NCBI GenBank assembly: GCA_905234355.1
Contig: CAJOHP010000142.1
Coordinates: forward strand, 1 to 6,159
DNA: 6,159 bases
Direction of reading: 5' to 3'
From: an uncultured Prevotella sp.
GTDB lineage: Bacteria; Bacteroidota; Bacteroidia; Bacteroidales; Bacteroidaceae
The position numbers were made by a program, and so were the translations under genes. Of this stretch, positions 1 to 5,754 are shown piece by piece. Numbering within the stretch: position 1 is the first letter of the stretch; the number at the start of each line of letters is the position of its first letter. A model generated the notes under the pieces. The model saw only the letters and a program-made list of their open reading frames with translations, had not been told where the DNA came from and searched no databases.

Positions 1-102
1 CAATTCTTATCAATTCTTTTCATGGGTAAATTCTCTAATTCTCTAATTCTTGATAGACAAAGACTTTACTTCCTTTATGGGGGTGGGAAAGTTCAGTTAT
101 AT

Positions 103-110
103 TACCTTTG
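103..110 (+). promoter_or_regulatory. Possible Bacteroidota -7 element (TACCTTTG)
   Basis: TACCTTTG matches the Bacteroidota -7 consensus TAnnTTTG exactly and is followed by CACC, a common sequence context for such elements. However, no TTTG stands at the expected -33 position; with a normal 19-21 nt spacer that position falls on a G run at the edge of the left arm (around 79-83). If active, transcription would start near 117 and run rightward through the hairpin at 121-135 and the REP pair towards the CoA-transferase gene. This is weaker than the promoter at 358-389. Confidence 0.3.
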
Positions 111-120
111 CACCAAATAT

Positions 121-144
121 CTCGCAGCCTGCGAGCGATTTTTT
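121..144 (+). terminator. Possible intrinsic terminator or attenuator hairpin
   Basis: Bases 121-126 (ctcgca) and 130-135 (tgcgag) form a 6-bp GC-rich stem with a 3-nt loop. After three bases (cga) comes a run of six T at 139-144. The layout fits a short rho-independent terminator read on the + strand, either for a gene left of the window or as an attenuator just after the possible promoter at 103-110. The stem is short and the T run is offset by 3 nt, so the call is tentative. Confidence 0.35.
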
Positions 145-245
145 CGGTATCACCTTCATCGTTTTTCCCAGATTGAACTTTCCCGCCCTTTTTTTGTCAT
201 GGGGAAAAATGGAAGTCCCGTCCTTCACATGACTGTGCCACCAAC

Positions 246-331
246 TCGTAGGGACGGGCTTTATGCCTGTCCGAAATAGAGTTCACTATTTGCTGGACCT
301 TGACGGACAGGCATAAAGCCCGTCCCTACGA
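246..331. repeat. REP-like pair in inverted orientation (BIME-like), perfect 28-bp arms
   Basis: Bases 246-273 are the exact reverse complement of 304-331, with a 30-nt spacer. Each arm is itself organised like a REP element: GTAG (248-251 on the + strand; 326-329 read on the - strand) followed by an imperfect hairpin. In the left arm GGAC-G-GGC at 252-259 pairs with GCC-T-GTCC at 265-272 through one G-T pair, leaving loop TTTAT. The spacer adds a nested 6-bp stem (274-279 with 286-291). GTAG or GGAG at the foot of an imperfect palindrome is the known hallmark of REPs mobilised by RAYT (Y1) transposases. No RAYT gene is present here. As RNA the whole could form one 28-bp stem and might affect transcription entering from the left. 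Confidence 0.75.
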
Positions 332-357
332 CGTATGAGGCGTTTTTTTGCTTATTC

Positions 358-389
358 TTTGGCAGTCTCGATTCTTTTGAGTAATTTTG
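358..389 (+). promoter_or_regulatory. Promoter for the CoA-transferase gene (Bacteroidota -33/-7 type)
   Basis: TTTG at 358-361 and TAATTTTG at 382-389 match the Bacteroidota sigma-ABfr consensus (-33 TTTG, -7 TAnnTTTG), with a 20-nt spacer, the expected distance. The inferred transcription start is around 395, giving a leader of about 25 nt before the ATG at 419. This placement supports 419 rather than the in-frame ATG at 335, which lies upstream of the promoter. No equally good promoter was seen before the later genes, so this may drive the whole 419-5715 cluster. Confidence 0.65.
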
Positions 390-400
390 CACGCAAAATT
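383..400. promoter_or_regulatory. 8+8 bp dyad overlapping the -7 element and transcription start (possible operator)
   Basis: AATTTTGC (383-390) and GCAAAATT (393-400) are perfect inverted half-sites separated by AC. The dyad covers nearly all of the -7 element and the inferred start site, the position typical of a repressor operator. With a 2-nt loop it is a poor RNA hairpin, so a DNA-binding dimer is the more natural reading. Part of the symmetry is forced by the -7 element itself, so it could be chance. No regulator gene is in the window to assign. Confidence 0.35.
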
Positions 401-418
401 CTAATTTCCAAAGAAGTA

Positions 419-1924
419 ATGGCTTATACACGCATGACCGCTGCCGAAGCAGCAGCACTGATCAAGAACGGCGATAGCATCGCCATGAGTGGCTTCACCC
501 CCGCCGGTGTGGCCAAGGCAACAACGAAGGAGCTGGCCAAGATTGCCCTGAAGGAGCATGAAGAGGGCCGCGAGTTCAAGGTGAGCATCTTCACCGGAGC
601 ATCCACCGGACAGTCGACCGACGGCGACCTGGCCAACGCGCAGGCCATCAAGTACCGTGCGCCCTACACCACCAACCCCGACTTCCGCAAGCACGTCAAC
701 CAGGGTGAGATACCCTACAACGACCTGCACCTGAGCCACATGGCACAGGAGCTGCGCTATGGGTTCTACGGCCCGTTAGACTGGGCCATCCTCGAGGTGT
801 GCGACATCGAGGAGGTGGGCGACGAGATGCGCGTCTACCTCACTGCCGCAGGAGGCATCAGCCCCACGGCAGCCCGTCTGGCCAAGAAGGTCATACTCGA
901 GCTCAACGCCTTCCACAGCCCCAGCGCCAAGTACATACACGACGTCTACGAGCCCCTCGAACCGCCCTACCGCCAGCCCATACCCATCTTCAACGTGAGC
1001 GACCGCATAGGCAAGCCCTATGTCTCGATACCGCGCGAGAAGGTCGTAGGCGTCGTGGAGTGCAACATACCCGACGAGGCCCGCGCCTTCAAGGACAGCG
1101 ACCCCGTGACCGAGAAGATAGGCTATCTCACGGCCGAGTTCCTCGTCGACGAGCTCCACGCCGGACGCATACCCCGCGAGTTCCTGCCCCTGCAGAGCGG
1201 CGTGGGCAGCACGGCCAACGCCATACTCGGAGCACTCGGCGCCGACAAGCACGTGCCCGACTTCAACATCTACACCGAGGTCATACAGAACTCGGTCATC
1301 GAGATGATGCTCAACGGCCGTGTCAAGGACGCATCGGCCTGCTCGCTCACCGTGAGCAACGACTGCCTCATGCAGGTCTACGACAACATAGGCTACTTCA
1401 AGGACCACCTCACCCTGCGCCAGAGCGAGATATCCAACCACCCCGCCATCATACGCCGCCTGGGCGTCATCGCCATCAACACCGCCATCGAGGTGGACCT
1501 CTACGGCAATGTGAACAGCACCCACATCAGCGGCACGAAGATGATGAACGGCATAGGCGGCTCGGGCGACTTCGAGCGCAACGCCTACCTGAGCATCTTC
1601 ACCTGCCCCTCGACGGCCAAGGGCGGACTCATCTCGTCCATAGTGCCCATGGTCACCCACCAGGACTCGTCGGAGCACGACGTCAACGTCGTCGTCACCG
1701 AGCAGGGCATCGCCGACCTGCGCCACAAGAGCCCCATGCAGCGCGCCGAGGCCATCATCGAGAACTGTGCTCACCCCGACTACCGCCCCCTGCTGCGCGA
1801 ATACCTCAAGCTGGGCACCGGCGGCCACACGCGACACTGCCTCACCGCCGCCTTCGCCATGCACGACACGCTCGCACGCAAGGGCGACATGCACCTGACC
1901 GACTTCTCGGAATACGTGAAGTAA
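419..1924 (+). CDS. Acetyl-CoA hydrolase/transferase family protein, probable succinyl-CoA:acetate CoA-transferase
   Basis: This 501-residue cytoplasmic enzyme belongs to the class I CoA-transferases (Cat1/AarC/ScpC-like), which move CoA between acyl groups such as succinyl-CoA and acetate or propionyl-CoA and succinate. In fermenting Bacteroidales such enzymes recycle CoA during acetate, succinate or propionate formation. The probable catalytic glutamate, which forms the acyl-glutamyl and CoA-thioester intermediates in this family, is Glu287 in TEVIQNSVIEMM. The CoA-binding/oxyanion glycine motif GGSGDF is at 380-385, and the C-terminal family signature VVVTEQGIADLRHKSP follows. Length matches the family (about 500). 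I chose the start at 419 because family homology begins there (MAYTRMTAAEAA), the promoter lies just upstream, and the 28 residues from the ATG at 335 are an unrelated hydrophobic stretch. Substrate choice cannot be settled from sequence alone; simple acetyl-CoA hydrolase activity is the alternative. The next gene starts 15 nt downstream. Confidence 0.9.
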   Translation: MAYTRMTAAEAAALIKNGDSIAMSGFTPAGVAKATTKELAKIALKEHEEGREFKVSIFTGASTGQSTDGDLANAQAIKYRAPYTTNPDFRKHVNQGEIPYNDLHLSHMAQELRYGFYGPLDWAILEVCDIEEVGDEMRVYLTAAGGISPTAARLAKKVILELNAFHSPSAKYIHDVYEPLEPPYRQPIPIFNVSDRIGKPYVSIPREKVVGVVECNIPDEARAFKDSDPVTEKIGYLTAEFLVDELHAGRIPREFLPLQSGVGSTANAILGALGADKHVPDFNIYTEVIQNSVIEMMLNGRVKDASACSLTVSNDCLMQVYDNIGYFKDHLTLRQSEISNHPAIIRRLGVIAINTAIEVDLYGNVNSTHISGTKMMNGIGGSGDFERNAYLSIFTCPSTAKGGLISSIVPMVTHQDSSEHDVNVVVTEQGIADLRHKSPMQRAEAIIENCAHPDYRPLLREYLKLGTGGHTRHCLTAAFAMHDTLARKGDMHLTDFSEYVK

Positions 1925-1939
1925 GAGTCTGCACCGACG

Positions 1940-3202
1940 ATGAACGCTACCATACACGACTTTGAAGTGATGGCGCCAGTGGGCTCGCGCGAGTCGCTGG
2001 CCGCCGCCATACAGGCCGGTGCCGACAGTGTCTACTTCGGCATCGGCCGATTGAACATGAGGGCCGGCTCGGCCAGCCAGTTCACCATCGACGACCTGCG
2101 AGACATAGCCCGGACCTGCCGCGAGCACGGCATCAAGAGCTACCTCACGCTCAACACCATCATCTACGGCGAGGACCTCGACGACATGCGCGCCATCGTC
2201 GATGCAGCGCGGCAGGCCGGCATCTCCGCCATCATCGCCAGCGACGTGGCCGTCATGCAGTACTGCCGGGAGGGCGCGGAGGCCATGGAGGTGCACCTCA
2301 GCACGCAGCTCAACATCTCCAATGTCGAGGCTCTCCGCTTCTACGCGCAGTTTGCCGACGTCGTGGTGCTGGCACGCGAGCTGCGCATGGAGCAGGTGGC
2401 CGGCATCTACCGCCACATAGAGCAGGAGCACATCTGCGGGCCGTCGGGACAGCCCGTGCGCATCGAGATGTTCTGCCACGGAGCACTATGCATGGCCATC
2501 TCGGGCAAGTGCTACATGTCCCTGCACCAGGCCAACCGCTCGGCCAACCGCGGCGAGTGTGTGCAGGTATGCCGGCGCTCCTACACCGTCACCGACAACG
2601 AGACGGGATACCAGCTCGAGATAGACAACAAATACATCATGAGCCCCAAGGACCTGAAGACCATACGCTTCCTCGACCGCCTCATGGAGAGCGGCGTGCG
2701 CGTGCTGAAGATAGAGGGGCGCGCCCGCGGACCGGAGTATGTCTACACCGTGGTGCGCTGCTACAAGGAGGCCATCGAGGCCGTGCTCAGCGGCAACTTC
2801 ACCGAGCAGCGCAAGGACGAGTGGGACGAGCGACTCAGCCGCGTCTTCAACCGCGGCTTCTGGGACGGCTACTACCAGGGGCAGCTCATGGGCGAGTGGA
2901 ACAAGAGCTACGGCTCCTGCGCCACCGAGCGCAAGGTCTACGTGGGCAAGGCCACCAAGTTCTACTCACGCCTCTGCGTGGGCGAGTTTGCCGTCGAGGC
3001 CACCACCTTCCGCAGGGGCGACAGGCTGCTCGTCACCGGGCCCACCACGGGCGTGATGTATCTCACTGCCACCGAGATACACGACCAGGACGGGCACCCC
3101 GTCGACGAGGCACCCCAGGGCCAGCGCATCGCCATACCCGTCACCGCCAAGGTGCGCCCAAGCGACAAGCTCTTCAAGCTGGTAGAAGCACCGGCACTGT
3201 AG
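1940..3202 (+). CDS. U32 family protein, TrhP (YegQ)-like probable tRNA U34 hydroxylation factor
   Basis: This 420-residue protein carries the full U32 signature at 176-194 (EMFCHGALCMAISGKCYMS), with Cys184 and Cys191, and two more cysteines at 207 and 211 (GECVQVC). The N-terminal half reads as a TIM-barrel-like domain (APVGSRESLAAAIQAGADSVYFG), and KIEGR at 257-261 is the conserved U32 motif after it. The C-terminal part (about 310-420) looks like the small beta domain of the family. U32 members were named as peptidases (collagenase PrtC), but characterised relatives hydroxylate RNA: TrhP makes 5-hydroxyuridine at tRNA position 34, and RlhA modifies 23S rRNA C2501. Length is near TrhP (about 450) and well short of RlhA (about 650). 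I infer RNA hydroxylation, with the cysteines as possible metal or Fe-S ligands. The start lies 15 nt after the previous stop; the 3' flank carries a 9-bp tandem repeat. Confidence 0.85.
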   Translation: MNATIHDFEVMAPVGSRESLAAAIQAGADSVYFGIGRLNMRAGSASQFTIDDLRDIARTCREHGIKSYLTLNTIIYGEDLDDMRAIVDAARQAGISAIIASDVAVMQYCREGAEAMEVHLSTQLNISNVEALRFYAQFADVVVLARELRMEQVAGIYRHIEQEHICGPSGQPVRIEMFCHGALCMAISGKCYMSLHQANRSANRGECVQVCRRSYTVTDNETGYQLEIDNKYIMSPKDLKTIRFLDRLMESGVRVLKIEGRARGPEYVYTVVRCYKEAIEAVLSGNFTEQRKDEWDERLSRVFNRGFWDGYYQGQLMGEWNKSYGSCATERKVYVGKATKFYSRLCVGEFAVEATTFRRGDRLLVTGPTTGVMYLTATEIHDQDGHPVDEAPQGQRIAIPVTAKVRPSDKLFKLVEAPAL

Positions 3203-3243
3203 GTCCCATGAGTCCCATGAGTCCCATAGGTCCCATAAGCCCC
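3203..3243. repeat. 9-bp tandem repeat (GTCCCATNN), four copies plus a partial one
   Basis: Starting directly after the TAG stop of the U32 gene, four 9-bp units follow without interruption: gtcccatga, gtcccatga, gtcccatag, gtcccataa, then a partial gcccc. The first seven bases are invariant and only the last two vary. Because 9 is a multiple of 3, copy-number change would not shift any reading frame running through. The array fills most of the 60-nt spacer before sufE and shows no hairpin. It looks like a minisatellite or a member of a dispersed intergenic repeat family; a regulatory role is not evident. Confidence 0.85.
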
Positions 3244-3262
3244 AGAAAAAAACACCCACCCA

Positions 3263-3682
3263 ATGACCATCAACGAACGACAAGACGAAATCATCGACGA
3301 GTTCTCCGGTCTCGACGACTGGATGGACCGCTACCAGCTCCTCATCGACCTGGGCAGCGAGCAGCAGCCCCTGCCTGAGGAGCAGAAGACTGAGCAAAAC
3401 CTCATAGACGGCTGTCAGAGCCGCGTATGGCTCCAGGCCGACTACCGCGACGGCCGCCTCTTCTTCACCGCCGAGAGCGACGCACTCATCGTCAAGGGCA
3501 TCGTGGCACTGCTCATACGCGTGCTCAGCGACGCCACGCCGAAGCAGATCATCGACGCCGACCTCTACTTCATCGACGCCATAGGACTGCGCGAGCACCT
3601 CTCGCCCACACGCAGCAACGGCCTCGTGGCCATGGTCAAGCAGATGCGCATGTATGCCATCGCCTATCAGGCTAAGTCATGA
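3263..3682 (+). CDS. sufE: SufE family cysteine desulfuration (sulfur acceptor) protein
   Basis: SufE takes persulfide sulfur from the cysteine desulfurase SufS and passes it to the SUF scaffold for Fe-S cluster assembly in the cytoplasm. The protein is 139 residues, the usual family length (138 in E. coli). The acceptor cysteine is Cys51 in the motif GCQSRVW, the same position as in E. coli SufE. Other family marks are SDALIVKGIVALL and the C-terminal HLSPTRSNGLVAMVKQM. The start at 3263 follows an A-rich stretch (3244-3252) rather than a Shine-Dalgarno site, common in Bacteroidota. No SufS, SufB, SufC or SufD is in the window, so this is a stand-alone sufE. Its last codons overlap prmC by 4 nt (ATGA at 3679-3682), and it follows the U32 gene after the repeat-bearing spacer. 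Confidence 0.95.
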   Translation: MTINERQDEIIDEFSGLDDWMDRYQLLIDLGSEQQPLPEEQKTEQNLIDGCQSRVWLQADYRDGRLFFTAESDALIVKGIVALLIRVLSDATPKQIIDADLYFIDAIGLREHLSPTRSNGLVAMVKQMRMYAIAYQAKS

Positions 3683-4518
3683 CCTACCGCGACCTGTGGC
3701 TACCGCTCACCGCCGTCGCCGACGAGCGCGAGGCACGCGCCATGGCGGCGTGGCTGCTCGACGTGGTCTTCGGCCTCTCGCTCACCGACGTGGCCGCAGG
3801 CGCCCTCGAGCAGTTGCCCGACGACGACGGCCGGCGCCTCGCCTCCATGCAGCAGCGGCTGCTGCAGGGCGAGCCCGTGCAGTATGTGGCGGGCGTGGCA
3901 CACTTCGGACCCAGGCTCTTTGCCGTCACGCCCGACGTGCTCATACCGCGTCCTGAGACCTACGAGCTGTGCCGCTGGCTGACACAGACGCTGCCCGTGC
4001 GCCCGCGCAGCATGGTGCTCGACATGGGCACCGGCAGCGGCTGCATAGCCTGCACACTGGCTCTGGACAGGCCCGACATCAGCGTCACGGCGTGCGACAT
4101 CTCACAGGAGGCGCTCCAGGTGGCACGCCACAACGCACAGCGCCTCGGCGCCAACGTCGGCTTCGTGTGCGGCGACGCACTGCACATGACCGTCGCCGAC
4201 AGGCCGCTCTGGACGGCCATCGTGAGCAATCCGCCATACATCTGCCAGCGCGAGCGACACACCATGCAGCGACAGGTGGTCGACTACGAGCCGCACCTGG
4301 CACTCTTCGTGCCCGACGACGACCCCCTGCTCTTCTATCGAGCCATGGCCCGCTACGGCCTCGGCGCACTCGTAGGACAGGGCGCGCTCTTCTTCGAGGT
4401 CGACGCCGACCATGCCGACCAGGTGGCTGAGCTGCTCCGGCACATGGGCTACACCGGCATAGAGCAGCGCAGCGACCAGTTCTTCCGACCACGATTCATC
4501 AAAGCCACACGACCATGA
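3679..4518 (+). CDS. prmC: Peptide chain release factor N5-glutamine methyltransferase PrmC
   Basis: PrmC (HemK) methylates the glutamine of the GGQ motif in release factors 1 and 2 using S-adenosylmethionine, which improves translation termination. This copy has 279 residues, the normal length. The N-terminal helical domain recognises the release factor and leads into the family signature PVQYVAGVAHF and DVLIPRPETYEL (about residues 70-97). The SAM-binding loop is D115-M-G-T-G-S-G121, and the catalytic NPPY motif is at 184-187, matching its place in E. coli PrmC. The start overlaps the sufE stop (ATGA), and the stop overlaps the recX start the same way, so translation of the three is probably coupled. 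No release factor gene is seen. The assignment is firm. Confidence 0.96.
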   Translation: MTYRDLWLPLTAVADEREARAMAAWLLDVVFGLSLTDVAAGALEQLPDDDGRRLASMQQRLLQGEPVQYVAGVAHFGPRLFAVTPDVLIPRPETYELCRWLTQTLPVRPRSMVLDMGTGSGCIACTLALDRPDISVTACDISQEALQVARHNAQRLGANVGFVCGDALHMTVADRPLWTAIVSNPPYICQRERHTMQRQVVDYEPHLALFVPDDDPLLFYRAMARYGLGALVGQGALFFEVDADHADQVAELLRHMGYTGIEQRSDQFFRPRFIKATRP

Positions 4519-5048
4519 GACCCTCCAAGCCCCTCACCGCCGACCAGGCCTTCAGCCGTCTGGCCACCCTCTGTGCCCGTGCCGAGTACTGTCAGCACGA
4601 CATGCTCGAGCGTATGCGCCGCTGGAGCCTCGACGACGAGGCGCAGGCCAGCGTCATGCAGCGCCTCACCGAGGGACGCTACGTCGACGACGAGCGATTC
4701 TGCCGGGCCTTCGTCAGCGACAAGACACGATACAACAAGTGGGGACGGCGCAAGGTGGAGCAGGCCCTCTGGATGAAACGCATAGACCCCGACATCGCCC
4801 GCCGGGTGCTCGACGAGCTCGGTGCCGACGACTATGCCGTCACACTGCGGCCCCTGCTCGAGCAGAAACGCCGCACCACCAAGGCCTCCTCGCCCTACGA
4901 GCTGCGCACCAAGCTCACCAAGTGGGCACTCGGCAGGGGATTCGACATCGGCACCATCAGGCAGTGTTTCGACGATATTCTCTGCGATACAGACACCGAC
5001 GACTATCCCGACAGCGATGAAGACGAGTTTCTGGACCCGGACCTTTGA
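4515..5048 (+). CDS. recX: RecX family regulatory protein
   Basis: RecX binds RecA filaments and modulates (usually limits) their recombinase and SOS coprotease activity. The 177-residue length fits the family (150-270). Features seen are the all-helical repeats with RecX-type motifs: a first segment with LCARAEYCQHDMLERMRRW, then LTEGRYVDDERFCRAFVSDK, the characteristic NKWGRRKVEQALWMKRID (about residues 74-93), and a last repeat with ELRTKLTKWALGRGFD. The C-terminus is a very acidic tail (about residues 159-177, rich in Asp), not part of the core fold. This tail is encoded where recX overlaps comF by 32 nt, so its sequence may be partly shaped by the overlapping frame. The start overlaps the prmC stop by 4 nt. 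recA is not in the window. Confidence 0.92.
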   Translation: MRPSKPLTADQAFSRLATLCARAEYCQHDMLERMRRWSLDDEAQASVMQRLTEGRYVDDERFCRAFVSDKTRYNKWGRRKVEQALWMKRIDPDIARRVLDELGADDYAVTLRPLLEQKRRTTKASSPYELRTKLTKWALGRGFDIGTIRQCFDDILCDTDTDDYPDSDEDEFLDPDL

Positions 5049-5715
5049 CCTCATTGCACCGCGGCTCTGCGCTATGTGCGGCTGCCGGCTGTCGGCCGGC
5101 GAGAGCCTGCTGTGTGCCGCCTGCCACATGCAGCTGCCGCGCACACACTTCGAGACCTGTGCCGCCGACAACGAGATGGCGCGGCTCTTCTGGGGACTCG
5201 TGCCCCTAGAGCGCGCGGCGGCCTATATGTACTACTCGCCACACTCTGTCGCAGCACAGCTCGTCTACGACCTGAAGTACCACTACCAACCCGCCATAGG
5301 CTACCACATCGGCCGCATCATGGCACGCAGCTGGCTGCCAGAGGGATTCTTCCAGGGCATCGACGCCATCGTGCCCATGCCCCTGACGCGACTGCGCCGA
5401 TGGCGCCGCGGCTACAACCAGAGCGACATGATAGCGCGGGGCATGGCCGACGTGTGCCGCCTGCCTATATATAATAAGGTGGTGAGGCGCGTGACCTTCG
5501 ATGTCAGTCAGACACAGCTCAGCCACTGGCAGCGACTGCAGAACACCGAGGGCGTCTTCCGTCTCCTCCGCCCCGACGCCGTCAGCGGCCGCCACCTGCT
5601 GCTCGTCGACGACATCGTGACCACCGGTGCCACGCTACGCTCCCTCGCCGACACCCTGCTCCAGGCCGGTGGCGTGACCTTCAGCGTGGCCACCATCGGA
5701 TTTACCAAGACATGA
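5017..5715 (+). CDS. comF: ComF family phosphoribosyltransferase-like protein
   Basis: The 232-residue protein has the standard ComF layout: an N-terminal zinc-ribbon with Cys18-x2-Cys21 and Cys33-x2-Cys36 (RLCAMCG, LLCAACH), and a type I phosphoribosyltransferase domain with a PRPP-binding loop at about 195-206 (LLLVDDIVTTGATL). The middle has the ComF motif VPMPLTRLRRWRRGYNQSDMIA and the later QTQLSHWQRLQNTEGVF. ComF proteins are needed for DNA uptake in competent bacteria (ComFC, GntX relatives); the reaction they catalyse is not firmly established. I chose ATG 5017 because the family's N-terminus (TFDLIAPRLCAMCG) starts just after it; further upstream the open frame is only a shadow of recX. 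The start lies inside recX with a 32-nt overlap in another frame, suggesting coupled or reinitiated translation. An AT-rich patch at 5465-5475 encodes the conserved IYN and is not a break. Confidence 0.92.
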   Translation: MKTSFWTRTFDLIAPRLCAMCGCRLSAGESLLCAACHMQLPRTHFETCAADNEMARLFWGLVPLERAAAYMYYSPHSVAAQLVYDLKYHYQPAIGYHIGRIMARSWLPEGFFQGIDAIVPMPLTRLRRWRRGYNQSDMIARGMADVCRLPIYNKVVRRVTFDVSQTQLSHWQRLQNTEGVFRLLRPDAVSGRHLLLVDDIVTTGATLRSLADTLLQAGGVTFSVATIGFTKT

Positions 5716-5754
5716 CCTGTGCCTCGCTTAGACACTACTAAACATACGACAGCA
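5716..5754 (+). other. Short spacer between comF and the secreted protein gene
   Basis: These 39 nt contain no terminator hairpin and no TAnnTTTG promoter that I can see. The downstream gene may therefore be transcribed with the cluster, or use a promoter that does not match the consensus, possibly inside comF. The base composition drops towards AT just before the ATG (taaacatacgacagca), as is usual for Bacteroidota start regions. Confidence 0.5.

Larger units (their letters stand above)
81..188. repeat. Inverted repeat pair enclosing a 78-bp segment (possible invertible or MITE-like element)
   Basis: The left arm at 81-95 (gggtgggaaagttca) matches the reverse complement of the right arm at 174-188 at 14 of 15 positions; 85-95 and 174-184 are perfectly complementary over 11 bp. 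The enclosed segment (96-173) holds a TACCTTTG element at 103-110 and a hairpin with a T run at 121-144. The pair could be the ends of a small invertible segment, the ends of a tiny non-autonomous element, or the arms of a long-range RNA stem in a transcript from further left. No recombinase gene is in the window, so the function is open. Confidence 0.45.
1..418. other. AT-rich structured intergenic region upstream of the CoA-transferase gene
   Basis: I see no credible gene here on either strand. Base composition is strikingly AT-rich compared with the genes that follow. The first 55 bases hold short direct repeats: an 8-base unit (attctcta) in about 2.6 copies at 30-53, and caattctt twice at 1-8 and 11-18. 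Further on come an inverted repeat pair (81-95 / 174-188), a small hairpin with a T run (121-144), a REP-like inverted pair (246-331), a T7 run (343-349) and a promoter (358-389). Short open frames cross the region, but they run through the inverted repeats and have no recognisable product. The gene to the left, if any, ends outside the window. Confidence 0.8.

Noticed and set aside
22..279. Small open frames (22-279 and 50-232) in the leader
   Set aside because: They run through the inverted repeats, have no recognisable motif and lie in sequence whose composition is unlike the coding DNA here.
343..349. T7 run as the tail of a terminator formed by the 28-bp inverted repeat
   Set aside because: It starts 11 nt after the end of the stem, too far for an intrinsic terminator.
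335..418. Use of the upstream in-frame ATG at 335 for the CoA-transferase (28 extra residues)
   Set aside because: The ATG lies upstream of the promoter at 358-389 and directly abuts the REP pair; the extension is hydrophobic and not family-like, while homology starts at 419.
261..458. A 65-residue open frame on the - strand
   Set aside because: It crosses the REP pair and the CoA-transferase promoter and start, with no family-like features.
799..1965. Arg/His-rich open frames in alternative frames (also 2488-3378, 3654-3956, 3969-4430)
   Set aside because: They are frame shadows of the CoA-transferase, U32 and PrmC genes, with the Arg, His and Pro bias expected from out-of-frame GC-rich codons.
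776..2479. A 567-residue open frame on the - strand, longer than any true gene here
   Set aside because: It lies antisense to two well-conserved genes, crosses their junction, and its translation is a low-complexity mix of Val, Ala, Asp, His and Gly. Such long antisense frames are usual in GC-rich coding DNA.
3203..3243. CRISPR array
   Set aside because: The units are 9 bp with no spacers; this is a simple tandem repeat.
4822..5016. Longer comF start inside recX
   Set aside because: Those 65 residues are a frame-shifted shadow of recX (Ser, Thr, Pro and Ala-rich), and the ComF family N-terminus begins right after ATG 5017.
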